From the NCBI GenBank assembly GCA_038503065.1, contig JBCAMK010000001.1, positions 62,001 to 126,000 of the forward strand: a stretch of 64,000 nt of DNA. Reading direction: 5' to 3'. The notes beneath the pieces are model-generated. The model saw only the letters and a list, made by a program, of their open reading frames with translations. It made no database searches and was not told where the DNA came from. Below are positions 44,120 through 55,035 of this stretch, piece by piece. Position 1 is the first letter of the stretch. Every line of letters starts with the position of its first letter. The position numbers and the translations under genes are program-made. The stretch comes from Paragyromitra xinjiangensis (taxonomy: Eukaryota > Ascomycota > Pezizomycetes > Pezizales > Discinaceae).

Positions 44120-46354
44120 ATGGACATCACCGCCTTCGCCGTCTCCCAGCTCGCCCTCATTGCCCGCGAAAAGAACGCCGACGTCGTTCAGCAAGCCTCC
44201 CTCACTAGCCAGCTTCCCCCTACTGCCCTCGTCCGCCATGGCCTCGCACTTACGAACCTCCTACCAGCAGGCCAACGAACCGGTTTCGGTGGTCGTACCC
44301 TCCTCGATCTAGAACCAGACAATGCCATAATCTCGGATGGGAAAATCCCCCCGCACGGAATCCGCCAAGGCGATATTGTCCGTATCGAGGTGCAGCCCTC
44401 AGGGTCAGCAACCAAGAAGGAGAAATCCGAGATTAAAGATGCTGGAGTGGAGGGCGTTGTGCACAGGACCTTTGGGGATAAGGTTTCTGTTGCGATTAAT
44501 CCTGCATCTGATGAATCTGCAGCCGTGGACCGGATATTGACTTCCGGTAAGAGGCTGTGGATGGTGAAGCTGGCGAATGAGGTTACGTTTAATCGTATGG
44601 AGAAGACGATGGGGAAACTTAGGGGTATTGGGGAGTCTGCCGGAGAGGGAGCGGCGTCGCCATTGATTGATGTGTTGTTTGGGAGGTCGAAACCTTCGAC
44701 TTTAAAGCCGGGGTATGAGAAGGAGGATTTGCAGTGGTTTGATGAGGGTTTGAATGATAGTCAGAAAGAGGCTGTAAGATTTGCTTTAGCTAGCAAGGAA
44801 GTCGGTACGGCCTTGAGCTCCATTACCAAGTGTTTTTAGCTACCAGTACTGATACTTTGCTCAGCACTGATTCACGGTCCTCCTGGAACTGGTAAAACTC
44901 AGACTCTACTTGAGTTGATCTTACAGCTCGTCACCCCACCAGTATCTCCAAACCTTTCTGCAGAACCTGTACAACCCAAGAAAATACTCGTTTGTGGCCC
45001 TTCTAATATCTCTGTCGACAATATCGTCCTCCGATTACCATCAAACCTACCAATCATCCGTGTTGGACACCCGGCACGTCTTCTACCACGAGTCATAGAA
45101 CGGAGTTTAGACGCCCTTACACGTTCCTCGGAACAAGGTGAGATCGTATCAGACGTTCGAAAAGAAATGGACGAGCTCCTCAACAAACTCAACGGCAGCG
45201 GCAAAGGACGGCTTAAAGGGAAGGCACGAAAAGATGGCTGGGGGCAAGTTAGAGACCTCCGAGGCGAATACAGGCGTCGAGAGCAGAAATGTGTTACGGA
45301 AGTTGTAAAAGGGAGTAAAGTGATTCTGTCAACGCTCCACGGAGCAGGTAGCAGACAGCTTCTAGACGAGAAGTTCGATATTGTTATAATCGACGAAGGA
45401 TCTCAAGCTCTTGAGGCGCAGTGCTGGATTCCGCTTCTTCTAACTAAAGGCGGGATCCAGAAGTTGATTATTGCCGGAGACCCAATGCAGCTGCCACCAA
45501 CAATCAAGTCCGTTACAACGAACCAGACAAGCGCAGCACCACCAATACCTGCGGACAAGACAGAAATCCCCTCAACACTCGAAACAACCCTCTTCTCCCG
45601 CCTCCTCACCCTCCACGGCAACAGCATCAAACGACTTTTAAATACACAATACCGCATGCACAAAAGCATAATGGCCTTCCCCTCCAAAGAACTCTACAAT
45701 TCAGCTCTCATCGCCCACCCCTCCGTCGCTTCCCATCTCCTCGCAACACTACCATACCCTGTAGAAGAAACAGAAGACACATCTACCCCAATCCTCTTCA
45801 TCGACACCCAAGGCGGTGAATTCCCCGAAGATCCCGGTATCGACCCTACATCCACTAAAGCAACCAAACTATCACTAAGCTCAGAATCCAAATCCAACAC
45901 CCTCGAAGCACGCCTGGTAGCACTTCACGTGAAGGCCTTGATCGATGCTGGTGTTAAGGAGGGTGATATTGGGATATTGACACCGTATAATGCGCAGGTA
46001 ACGCTAATATCTAAGTTCATTCGTGAGATATACCCTGGGGTCGAGGTAAACAGTGTAGATTCTTTCCAAGGACGTGAGAAGGAGGCAGTGGTGATTAGTC
46101 TTGTGAGGTCGAATGAGAAGAGGGAGACGGGGTTTTTGAAGGATGTGAGGAGGATTAATGTGGCGGTTACGAGGGCGAGGAGACATCTTTGTGTAGTTGG
46201 GGACTCGGATACTGTTGGGAGTGAGAAGGGGTTTTTGAAGAGGTGGATAGAGTGGCTGGGGGATGAGGCGAGGACTGGAGGGGTTGTTAGGTATCCAGAT
46301 GTTGGTGATGTGCTGGGCGGGTGGGTTGGGAGTTTGGAGGTTAGCGAAGGGTAG
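44120..46354 (+). CDS. HCS1: SF1B DNA helicase, Hcs1/SMUBP2 family
   Basis: Exons 44120-44804 and 44865-46354 (60-bp intron); 724 residues, similar to yeast DNA helicase A. Upf1-like superfamily 1 motifs in order: Q-motif region LNDSQKEAVRFALASKEV; Walker A HGPPGTGKT (about 232-240, built just after the intron); ILVCGPSNISVDNIV; Walker B IIDEGSQALE; GDPMQLPPTI; LNTQYRMHKSIM; VNSVDSFQGREKEAVVIS; and RRINVAVTRARRHLCVVGD. The N-terminal DITAFAVSQLALIAREKNAD block is typical of the Hcs1/IGHMBP2 branch. It unwinds DNA 5' to 3' and associates with DNA polymerase alpha in yeast. No R3H or AN1 domain follows, as expected for fungal Hcs1. Start chosen at ATG 44120 because homology begins there. Confidence 0.93.
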
Positions 46355-47034
46355 AAGGACTGGGATTTATTCAGGTCGGTGCCGTAGCTACTAATTTAAA
46401 TAACTTGGTCTATGGCTATAGAAGAGGAAAACTCGCCTTCGGGGATCTTTAAGAGCCGTAAGAGGGCTGATGGCGACATAGTAACTTTCCTCACCATCCC
46501 CAAAACTCGATTTGAACGGCAACGCAAGAAGTGCAAGAAAACCCCTTAGGAGGAGGAGAAGGAGGCAGCAAGCATGAAGGGAAATCCAGGAGTGGCTAAA
46601 GATGACCCATTTGGGCTAGAGTCGCTCCCAAGCCCGAAAATCCTCTACCACTTAGTATCATACATAATCACTCGATCTTGCCTAAAAAACAAATTCTGCT
46701 ATAAAATTATTTCAGTAAGCCCTTTACGCAAGAACGATACATATAGTTAGATTTACATCGAACCTATAGGTCCACCCTAGCTTATAAAGTCTTCACGCAA
46801 TAACGATACACCAAGTGAGCTGCCAGTCCCACTGACCACTTCACCATCTTGGCATAAGCCAATCCAATGATTAGTCAAATAACCCTGCAAGAAACCCATA
46901 CATCGGGTAAGGCTCAACACATCGGATCACAGATATAAACAAGTCCATTTGTCAGCACTCCAATTTAAAGACCGGTACCAATACAGCTCTATTCCTAATA
47001 ACTCTCCCACTACACTTCCACTCGCAACCAGATC
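46355..47034. other. Intergenic before the transcription factor gene
   Basis: No firm gene. A 45-codon frame at 46412-46549 (MAIEEENSPSGIFKSRKRAD) is basic and protein-like, but too short to call. The rest is promoter. Confidence 0.45.
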
Positions 47035-48713
47035 ATGTCTACTGCATCCAGAACCAGAGCTCTTGCTGACATATCGCATGCCTCTGTAAATAACGAGCAT
47101 AACCATATTTGTGGGATCTGTAATAAGTCGTTTAGTAGACGTATGTTGGATTTATCCCCCTAGAGAGCTAAGCTAACGGCTATGGCGCATTTTAGGAGAC
47201 TTACGAGATCGCCATAAGCGACGGTGCGCTAAAGCTTCTAGTCAACTTCCAACTACGAAGCGGAAATCATGTCTTTCGTGTGTTCGCTCGAAAGTAAGAT
47301 GCGATACTGGAAATCCGGTCTGTTCCAGATGTCGTGAGAAGGAGAAAGAGTGCCAATATTTTTCAGCACCATTGAGCGTGGAGTCCAGGTTACGAGGGAA
47401 AAGCCAACCTATATCTGGGGCGCCAGTACTGGTAGAAGGGCTTGCAGAGTTAACGCCTATGGAAGAAATTTCGGAAGGACACGTTGATGTGGATGCAGCT
47501 GTCGTGCTTCAACAAATTCTAGACGGGGAACTCCCCGGAAATGCAGCTCCTTTAATGGGGAGGTAAATATCTAACTCTAGTAAACGCTAGGCAATAAAGA
47601 TTTTGCTAATAAAGATTTACTGTCAGGGGCAGGGAAGACATTTTACCCCCGGATAACACCCAGCAGAATAACGATTCTGCGTGGAGTATTCCAAGTGACA
47701 CATTAGAAGTAAATTTTAACGACGAATGGCTTCAAAACATCGATTTTTCAGAAACTCTTACTCAACAACCTTCGGAGCCACTTCCACGTCTAATCCCAAG
47801 CCCCAAACCACCCGAAACATGGCACTTAAACCCCAACTTCACTACACTAACCTCACCAAACCCACCACAACAAACCGCAACCCCCTCACCCATCCCCCCA
47901 CTAAACACCTTCCTCGCCACCGCCCGCCTCTCAACCCTCCCCCTAACATCTATCCTCCTCGACATCCCCACGGCCATGGTACGCACAAGCCGCTACGCCC
48001 CATTCGTGCACCACAACCTCTACGACTGTTCCTCCGGCGAAAACATCCCCACGCCCATCGCGAACGCCTTCTGCGCACTCAAAGCGTACGAAGCAGCCGT
48101 AGGCGCGAGTATAGAGTTCGTCCATGGCATGCTGAACTCTGAGCGGGAGAGACTCGTGGAGAGTTTTCGGAGTGCTGGGGAGATGGAGGTGATACAGCTG
48201 TTGGCCGTGGTGCATGCGATGTGTATGTACCAGATCATTGGGTTCTTTGATGGTGACGTGGGACAGGTTGTTGCTGCGAGGGAGAAGAATGGTGCGTTTT
48301 TGGAGATGGGGAGGAGGCTTGTTAGGATGGTTTCTGGTGGTGGGATAGGGTGGGGGGATTGGGCGGAGTGGAGGGTGTGGGAGTCGATGGTGAGGACGGT
48401 TCATGTTGTGCATGCTATAAATGTGATTTCTACACGGCAGAATGGTGGGGTTTATGAGTCGTTGGATAGAGAGGCGGTGTTAGATTTGCCGCTGCCGTGT
48501 GAGGGGGATGTCTGGCGGGCGACTACCGGGGTGGAGTGGGCGAGGGCGAGGAGAAAGAAGGGGGATATGGAGGTTTTGACTATGAGGAAGTTGGTTGGTG
48601 ATGAGATGGCATTGAAACAGTTTATAAGTGGACTTGATGGAGACAATGATCAGAAGAAGTTTCAAGATTGTGAAGATCTGATGAAATTGATACTTGCTTC
48701 TGTGGAGATTTGA
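47035..48713 (+). CDS. Transcription factor with C2HC finger plus Zn(II)2Cys6 cluster
   Basis: Exons 47035-47140, 47196-47562 and 47627-48713; 519 residues, in frame throughout. The N-terminus has a C2H2-type finger in C2HC form (C26, C29, H42, C46), split by intron 1. A complete Zn2Cys6 binuclear cluster follows (C61, C64, C71, C78, C81, C88; spacing 2-6-6-2-6) preceded by a KRK patch. This tandem is a recognised Pezizomycotina regulator architecture. The middle is acidic then Pro/Thr-rich. The C-terminal ~250 residues are helical (FVHHNLYDCSSGENIPTPI, IQLLAVVHAMCMYQIIGFFD, WAEWRVWESMVRTVHVVHAI) and resemble the regulatory region of such factors. Target genes unknown. It is convergent with the 464-aa gene, 112 bases apart. 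Third codon positions flip from C to G around 48110. Confidence 0.85.
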
Positions 48714-48825
48714 TTGGGATTTAAATGTTTCCACCACAAGTACATCCCCTCGAAATATCTCAAGAAAATAAAATTGACATTGGCAATCTACGGAGATACA
48801 AAACGGAACACAAAAGCCTAACCAA

Positions 48826-50220
48826 CTACATGTGTTCGTAGCTCTTCCAAACAATAAACCTCGGTCCAAACCCCTTACCCGCCGTCTCTGCCATCGCAGG
48901 TTGATCCTCCCGTCCCACCAAAATCACATTCTCAGGATATATCTTCCCAAGCAGCGCCATCACGACCAGCTTCGAGTCCGCAGGAATAACATGCACTCCC
49001 TCTTTCTCCGACGTAACAAGCCCCGACTGCACAAGGATATCTCTAGGTGCATGAACTGCCGCAGAAACACTCAGACCAGCTGCCAGAGAAGCCGTATCAA
49101 CAGCAGGCTGCGGGTGATATGCAAACCTCTGCCCGCGTGCAATCTGGCCAAGGTCGACACGAACGCAGGTCTCCTGGAAAGACAGCCGAAGACTAAGGAT
49201 ACGTGAGTCTTCACTGCTCCCAGGCTGCACGAGAAGCGCTGCATCATGGGCTGCCGCCTCAGGTGCACGTGAGGGCACCGGCGGCCACACACCCTCCGGA
49301 AGCTTCTGATCGGTACCAGGGACTTCAGTCCTCACAGCCGCAAAGTACTCCAAATACTCATACTCAAACAGAATCTCAACCCGCGACTCATCAACCCGAG
49401 CAGGATGATACCTCAACAGATGCAAAGACCTCGAACCGCCGATATTCAACGATGCCGGCAACACCACCCCATACCCATACTGAAACCCATACCCCCCTTT
49501 CTGCGCGACCAACGTCTCCGCCGTCACCGCCATAGCCATCTCAACAACCGCACTCTGCGGCACACTCCCCATCGTCAGTTCCGCAAGGAACAACTTCCGC
49601 GTCCTCTCAACCCTTCGTAACCCTCTACCCTCCGCAGTCTGCACTAGTCTAACCTCCTCGAAGTTCTCGAACGGGAGCAACGCATCACGGAGGAGCACAA
49701 TCTGGTGCAACCACTCATTGTAGAGCATCATCACGTCGCTGCCGCCTCTAGGGCCCGTAAGGAGTGCAGAAGCGGGGGGAGTCCAGAGGTGACCATCGCA
49801 TCGAGAGCGGATACGGATTCCGGGGTCAGTAGCGGCGACTACGCTGTTGCGAACGTACTGAGTGAGGGTTTCGCCGATGCGTTGGGCTTGGGAGTAGAGT
49901 TCTTTACGGGAGCCTTCGATGGTGGTTGTGGGGTGAGGGAGGCTGGTTTCGCGTCCGGTGGTGGAGAGGCTTTGGGCTAGGCTTTGGAGTAGGGTTTCAC
50001 GGTCGTGCGGGGAGGGGGTGCCGTTGCCAATGCTGAATAGGACGGAGTCGAAGAGGGGGGAGGCGCCGTGGATGATTTCGAGGGCGGTGAGGCCGCCGGT
50101 GGGGATGGTCCATTCTGGAGAGCTGGAGGAGGGGAGTTGGGGGAGAGGGTTTTGGTATGGGAGCTGGTGGCCTAGAGCGAGGTTGTTGAGGCCGGTGAAG
50201 TGGTAGACGGCGGTGGTCAT
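48826..50220 (-). CDS. Unknown 464-aa protein
   Basis: Single exon with ATG at 50220. No signal peptide or clear membrane span. The N-terminal half has EIIHGASPLFDSVLFSIG and a helical block LYSQAQRIGETLTQYVRNSV. A Gly/Tyr-rich stretch (GGYGFQYGYGVVLP) and strand-rich sequence follow (SRVEILFEYEYLEYFAAVRT). The C-terminus ends VPADSKLVVMALLGKIYP-like sequence and RFIVWKSYEHM. I do not recognise a domain. The coding strand is C-rich in the first third and G-rich after that, as in neighbouring genes. The long, unbroken, well-coded frame makes it a real gene. Confidence 0.8.
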   Translation of the reverse strand: MTTAVYHFTGLNNLALGHQLPYQNPLPQLPSSSSPEWTIPTGGLTALEIIHGASPLFDSVLFSIGNGTPSPHDRETLLQSLAQSLSTTGRETSLPHPTTTIEGSRKELYSQAQRIGETLTQYVRNSVVAATDPGIRIRSRCDGHLWTPPASALLTGPRGGSDVMMLYNEWLHQIVLLRDALLPFENFEEVRLVQTAEGRGLRRVERTRKLFLAELTMGSVPQSAVVEMAMAVTAETLVAQKGGYGFQYGYGVVLPASLNIGGSRSLHLLRYHPARVDESRVEILFEYEYLEYFAAVRTEVPGTDQKLPEGVWPPVPSRAPEAAAHDAALLVQPGSSEDSRILSLRLSFQETCVRVDLGQIARGQRFAYHPQPAVDTASLAAGLSVSAAVHAPRDILVQSGLVTSEKEGVHVIPADSKLVVMALLGKIYPENVILVGREDQPAMAETAGKGFGPRFIVWKSYEHM

Positions 50221-52217
50221 GGCGAGTGAGATTTTGTGAATGGGAGTGTTTCAGTAAATTTAGTATTTCGATGAATAGAACTGCTTTCTGCGATTCGATG
50301 TGTGTAGAGAATTAATCCTCAGTGACACCGAAAGCCAGACCCTTATATCAGTTCGATAAAACCATTCTCGGAGCACTGCGTACATTCGGAGGTTGCAAAC
50401 ACGGCATCTGCACTACGACCTCCGATCCCCGATATGGTGATGTAAGCAGCCCGAATCTTCAACATAGAACCTTGCCGAAGCCGAAATGGACTTCGGAGGC
50501 CGTACTGCATTACGAACCATAACCTTGCGTCTTTGCCACCTGACTACATGTCCTCGAAAACTGGGCTCACGTAATTTTCCGGTGTAGATCACTAAATCGG
50601 CGGGACCTAGAATTCGAAGGTTCGTGGTCTGTCTCGGAGGTTTCGTGGTCGGCGTAAGCCTAGAGACCTGAAAGCATCCTTGATAGCCCGTGGATTATTT
50701 ACCGCGATCTTCCTCGACCTGAACTTCGCGGAGGGTAATTCTTAGGTCTCAGTTATGTGGAACCCAGATGTGCAGTAATACCGGTTTAGCAATATTGTAT
50801 ATACACCAACAAAACCTCCGCGTTTAACTATTACTCATTTAAAAACAAAGACTTGACCCCGTTACCCGAAACAGGAGCTATCCAGCAAATAGCCAGCATC
50901 CTAGATGATACGGTGCAACCACCTAAGCAGTACCCAAGACTGAAAGACTATTTTATCTATTCATTTTTATCATACACCCTGAGCGCGTGGAGAACTTATA
51001 AAACACACCCCATGATACCCCTCCGGTTACTACCCGCCGCACTACTTAACGGGAGTGAGGTGAAACCCTAGCCTTCATCCTTCATCCTAGATAACTATAC
51101 CTGAAGGTGATCCAGTCATAAACGACAGATCTAGGCCATAATAGGGTTGCGGTAGCGGGCAGAAACATGAGCAATGCGAAAACCCGTCTCTACCCTGCTT
51201 ATACCAATCTAACGTCACTCTCAGCTGAAATAGAGATGCTCAAGATATCAGTGCTCACTGGTTAGTACCACCAGGGACAGTGGTCAGCTAGCTAATTGTC
51301 ACTTCTGCTCATACAAACAGGAGCGAAAAGGCTTGGTTAAATACACCTCTCAATGCACAGTAGTGATCGCTTGGTGGGCGGCAGCGACAACACACCACAC
51401 CTAGCAATAAGAGCAATTTCCCAACAGCCACTACAAAGTTCAAAAGCACGCAGGTGATAGAAACCTAAGCCTACTTCAGCTTTACCCTTATGCTATTTTT
51501 GTGTCTAAACCTAGCCGCGTTCATCCTGAATTTGATCTTCTTATTAAAGTGTGGTGTTGCTATTGCCACCTCATTAAGCGGCCACCACTGTAAGCCGTAA
51601 TCTCGGATTGAATCAAACCTATGATTATAATCACAGATTGTCACTCGTGATATGATCATCTGACCTACCAAATACCTCCCGCCGTATGCGTTATAAGAGA
51701 TATACCTTTTGTACCCATCTCTAAGTCAGCCCTTCTACCAGCACACGAGACACCATGACGTAACCGACAGACCCTAAATAACCCACACATGCGACTCCGC
51801 GGCATTCCGCGTCTACCAGCTGGCAGCTAGCATAATGTAGTTACCCGACAAGCGATCACGATTACTAGTAAACTATAGTCACAACTATACCTCGGGAATT
51901 CCAGAGGGGTAGTGACTAGGTAGGTGTAAAACTGTAGAGATATATTGAATACCTGTTGATGCTCACATTGAGCGCGTGTTGATGTAGTTTTGGTTGTGTT
52001 GGAATGGAGAAAGATGATGTTTGTAGCGCCCGTTTCTCTAGAGCCTGTAGGTTTCTGGTAGGTTAGAGAAAAACCCAGTAGTAATAAATATTAATTTCCT
52101 TATGTATTCTCCGCAGATCTAAATCTTCTTTTTCGGGTTAACCACGAACAAGATCGATGAGAAAGAAACGGACTGAGACCACCCCTACCACAAAACCCAC
52201 ATTCCAAAGAGAACACA
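50221..52217. other. Long gene-free stretch
   Basis: No supported gene. From 50330 to 50650 CTTCGGAGG, CGGAGGTT and TTCGTGGTC motifs recur in both directions, suggesting old repeat material. The rest is AT-rich and decayed. Confidence 0.5.
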
Positions 52218-52625
52218 ATGTCAACCCCATCTCAATCCACAACAATCGCCATAATCCTAACCATCTCCATCCTCATCATCACCCCCAGCATAGTTTTAAT
52301 CTGCTGGTGGCACCGTCTCCTCTGCTTCTCGACTCCCACCGTGGCCAATAACTACAATAGATGGAACCTAAAGCAAAATAAATATCAATATAGTGATGGA
52401 TACACAGATGGACGAGATTATGATTACGGGTATAGGATTCCGCAGGGGAGACAGAGGCATCAGGATGATGTGAGGGATCTGGGGTTGCCGAGGTATCAGG
52501 AAGCATGCTGGTATCCGGGACGGGATAAAGTACGCGGCGGGGATCGGTGGGGGGTGATTGAGCCTGGGTGGGCTGGGGCGAGAGAAGGGTTAGGTAGTGG
52601 TCGGGCTTATGGGTATGGGTGTTAG
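52218..52625 (+). CDS. Small single-pass membrane protein with Tyr/Gly/Arg tail
   Basis: 135 residues from ATG 52218 (context AACACAATGTC). Residues about 9-32 form one strong hydrophobic segment (IAIILTISILIITPSIVLIC) followed by WWHR. The cytosolic or lumenal tail of ~100 residues is rich in Tyr, Asp, Gly and Arg (YSDGYTDGRDYDYGYRIP) and ends GRAYGYGC. The leader is short, so a signal anchor is more likely than a cleaved peptide. No family recognised; a similar layout is common among small fungal membrane proteins. The coding strand again goes from C-rich to G-rich. Confidence 0.55.
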   Translation: MSTPSQSTTIAIILTISILIITPSIVLICWWHRLLCFSTPTVANNYNRWNLKQNKYQYSDGYTDGRDYDYGYRIPQGRQRHQDDVRDLGLPRYQEACWYPGRDKVRGGDRWGVIEPGWAGAREGLGSGRAYGYGC

Positions 52626-53471
52626 TGCGTTGGGTTATGAATGGACGTGAGGAGTCGTGTTATTTTGGGGCAGCTGCTGTGGAATAGAAATAGATAGGTG
52701 GGCTTTGTATTTGTGTATTTATAAATTATTAAGGGGATTGGTCTGAGGATATGAAGAGGTCCTGATGGTCGCTTGGTCTGAGATGAAGGTCTGGATTAGT
52801 GGGCAGGCCTTATTAGGGTGATGAAACAGAAGCATTTCTAGAGAACCTTGAATAAATCTTTGAAACGCCTAGAGCTTGGTGGTTGTTGCCATCATCCATG
52901 AAGCATCTCGAGCTTTGCTGCTAACTTCGCAGCAGCTAAATCAGCTGCGAGGGACACTCCTGGGAAATATAGTAGGGTTGTTAGCAAAGAACAGCGTGAA
53001 GACGAGTAGTTGAGATTCGTAGAGCACAACGTGATAATGTGATCATGAGAGCTCACGATAATCTTAGACTTGGAATTTCTAGTGGAGGCGAAATTTGTTT
53101 AGTCAGGATAACCTAGAGGCAAATACCAAGACCTTTCACATGGGAATATAGTCTAGCACCATTATTAGCACTGAAGCTCCCCCAGGTGTCTAATCTTTGA
53201 TTCGTTCCAATAGCTATCACGAAATCTGGCTCGATTGACTCAGTGTAATTTTTTGTGGCCCCTATCTTGCAGCTAGCACACCTGAAAGTAAAATACCCAT
53301 CCAGATTTCCATATTTTCGATGTTTCATTCGGCACGTACTTATCACGTTATTTGAGAAGACTACTAGGGCGTCTAAACAAGGCGTAGTTGTAGTCGGAGA
53401 ATCTTACTGGGAAGGGTTTCGCAGAATATTTCCGCCACTCATCACACCGATAGATGAGGTTTTTATGTTAG
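52626..53471. other. Intergenic with a coding-like minus-strand patch
   Basis: No complete gene. On the minus strand, 53113-53346 reads GYFTFRCASCKIGATKNYTE and then IEPDFVIAIGTNQRLDTWGS, which looks like protein but has no matching exons. It may be a relic. Confidence 0.35.
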
Positions 53472-53801
53472 AAGGTACCATTACGAATTGTCTCCGACTT
53501 CAGCTTCTCAGCGCAATTTCCGTCCCTAGTTGACGTACCATCGTTTGAGATTGGTCATAACTTCAGCCTTGGTGTGGATACCGCGGACTTTGAAAGTGGA
53601 TTTATAGCAACCCGTGAGTATGAAACTTCAGTCTATGAAACAAAAAGAGTAAATTTTTGATAGAGTGTAGATGTTGCAGTTTTTATTGCCACTGGTGAAC
53701 AGGGTGTATTGATAGCCAGTGATATTGTAAAGGTCCCGAAACTTTCCAAAAGGCAGGAAAAAATTGCCCGTGGCGGAATAAGCACTAATCTTGAGGTGTA
53801 A
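53472..53801 (+). pseudogene. Coding-like fragment, possible decayed gene 3' end
   Basis: One plus-strand frame reads as convincing protein: SDFSFSAQFPSLVDVPSFEI, GHNFSLGVDTADFESGFIA, then DVAVFIATGEQGVLIASDIV, KVPKLSKRQEKIARGG, stop at 53799. TGA TAG interrupts it near 53659. A 48-bp intron (53618-53665, GTATGA to TAGAG) would remove the stops and keep the frame. No start codon or upstream exon could be found, so it is either the last exons of a gene I cannot assemble or a remnant. Confidence 0.3.
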
Positions 53802-55035
53802 ACACATGCAGAAGGGTATTTTCGGAATTACTCATAATACGATGAGAGAGAGTACACGAATTTTTTTGTGAGTGCATAAAATGCAATATTTGTGCCGTAA
53901 AACATTGCCAGCGAGTGACTGGACAATCCAGCATGGCGGATCCATACGACAGCTTCAGCACACCAATGCCGATGATGTAATGGTTTTAAAAAATCCAGAT
54001 TGCCAGTTTGTGGCACAGTTTTTGTCGACCAGCCAATACATTCGACAAAACGATACTTCAGATGAAGCGGGGCCAAAAAAATGATTAATATTCCGTTTCA
54101 GGCCACCATCAAAAATTTTGACCGTGCTCATCCTAGCCACATGCAGTCCACAAATTTAGCGAAGAGGCGCAGACAGTGTGGCATGGCAGAGCATGGTACT
54201 GGGAACTGAAGGCCCGAGCTGAATCTGAGGATCTGTTTTTCGCGTTCTCACGTGAACAGGCAGCTGGGTGACGACAGAGGTCGATCGCACCGAAAAACCG
54301 TTCCAGCCGCTGTAACGCAATTGCAAGCCTCGCTTCGCCAGGGCCCGATGACTTCACCCCCTGGGGGATGTGTGGGAAGAACGGGAAGCTGTTTTTGGAA
54401 TGTGGTGTGAAGCCAATCACGAGTGAATGCATGGAATCAAAAATGGAATCAAAAATGGATGCAGGAAATGAAATGAGAGGGAGGAGGATGTGGTGATGGT
54501 GGTGGGGGGTATAGAGGGCGGAAACGTCAAAGTCAACACTCCTCTGCACCGATGCGGGGGTGGAGGGAGCATAATTTAGCCAAAAGCGGGAATTGCAGTC
54601 AGGGTAACGCAGCTAATACAACCAGAAACAGAAAACACCAGCCCCCTCCAGCCTCCACAGACAGTCCCGCGCCCCTCTTCGTCTCGCTCCACAGACCAAA
54701 GTTCCTTTCGTGTCACGGCTCCCTTTTTTTGCCCTCGCTACACAAAGACCTGACAGACTCCACTACGATCAATCCACCACAACCATCACTCTCCACACAC
54801 ACATACACTCACACACACCTCTTCTCATCACATCACGTCAGTCACTCAGTCTAACCTTCTGTTCAGCGACAGCGAAAATCTGTTCATCACAGCCAATTCA
54901 GTGTAATAATCTCCTCCCTCGCAACCCACAAGCGACTTGTTCCTATCTATCCATCTCATCGTTCCCGAAACGAAACATTGACATTACCTTCGCTACCCAG
55001 TTAGTACCAACAACAACATAAACCACTTGATCACG
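53802..55035. other. Intergenic and GYF-gene leader
   Basis: No supported gene. The last 450 bases are pyrimidine-rich with a CA-type simple repeat (54786-54817), typical of a long 5' leader. Confidence 0.5.

Noticed and set aside
53113..53346. Minus-strand patch loosely like the conserved core of S8 subtilases
   Set aside because: Only a vague VIAxGTxxxxxxxWGSFS resemblance. No catalytic Asp, His or Ser motif was found nearby.
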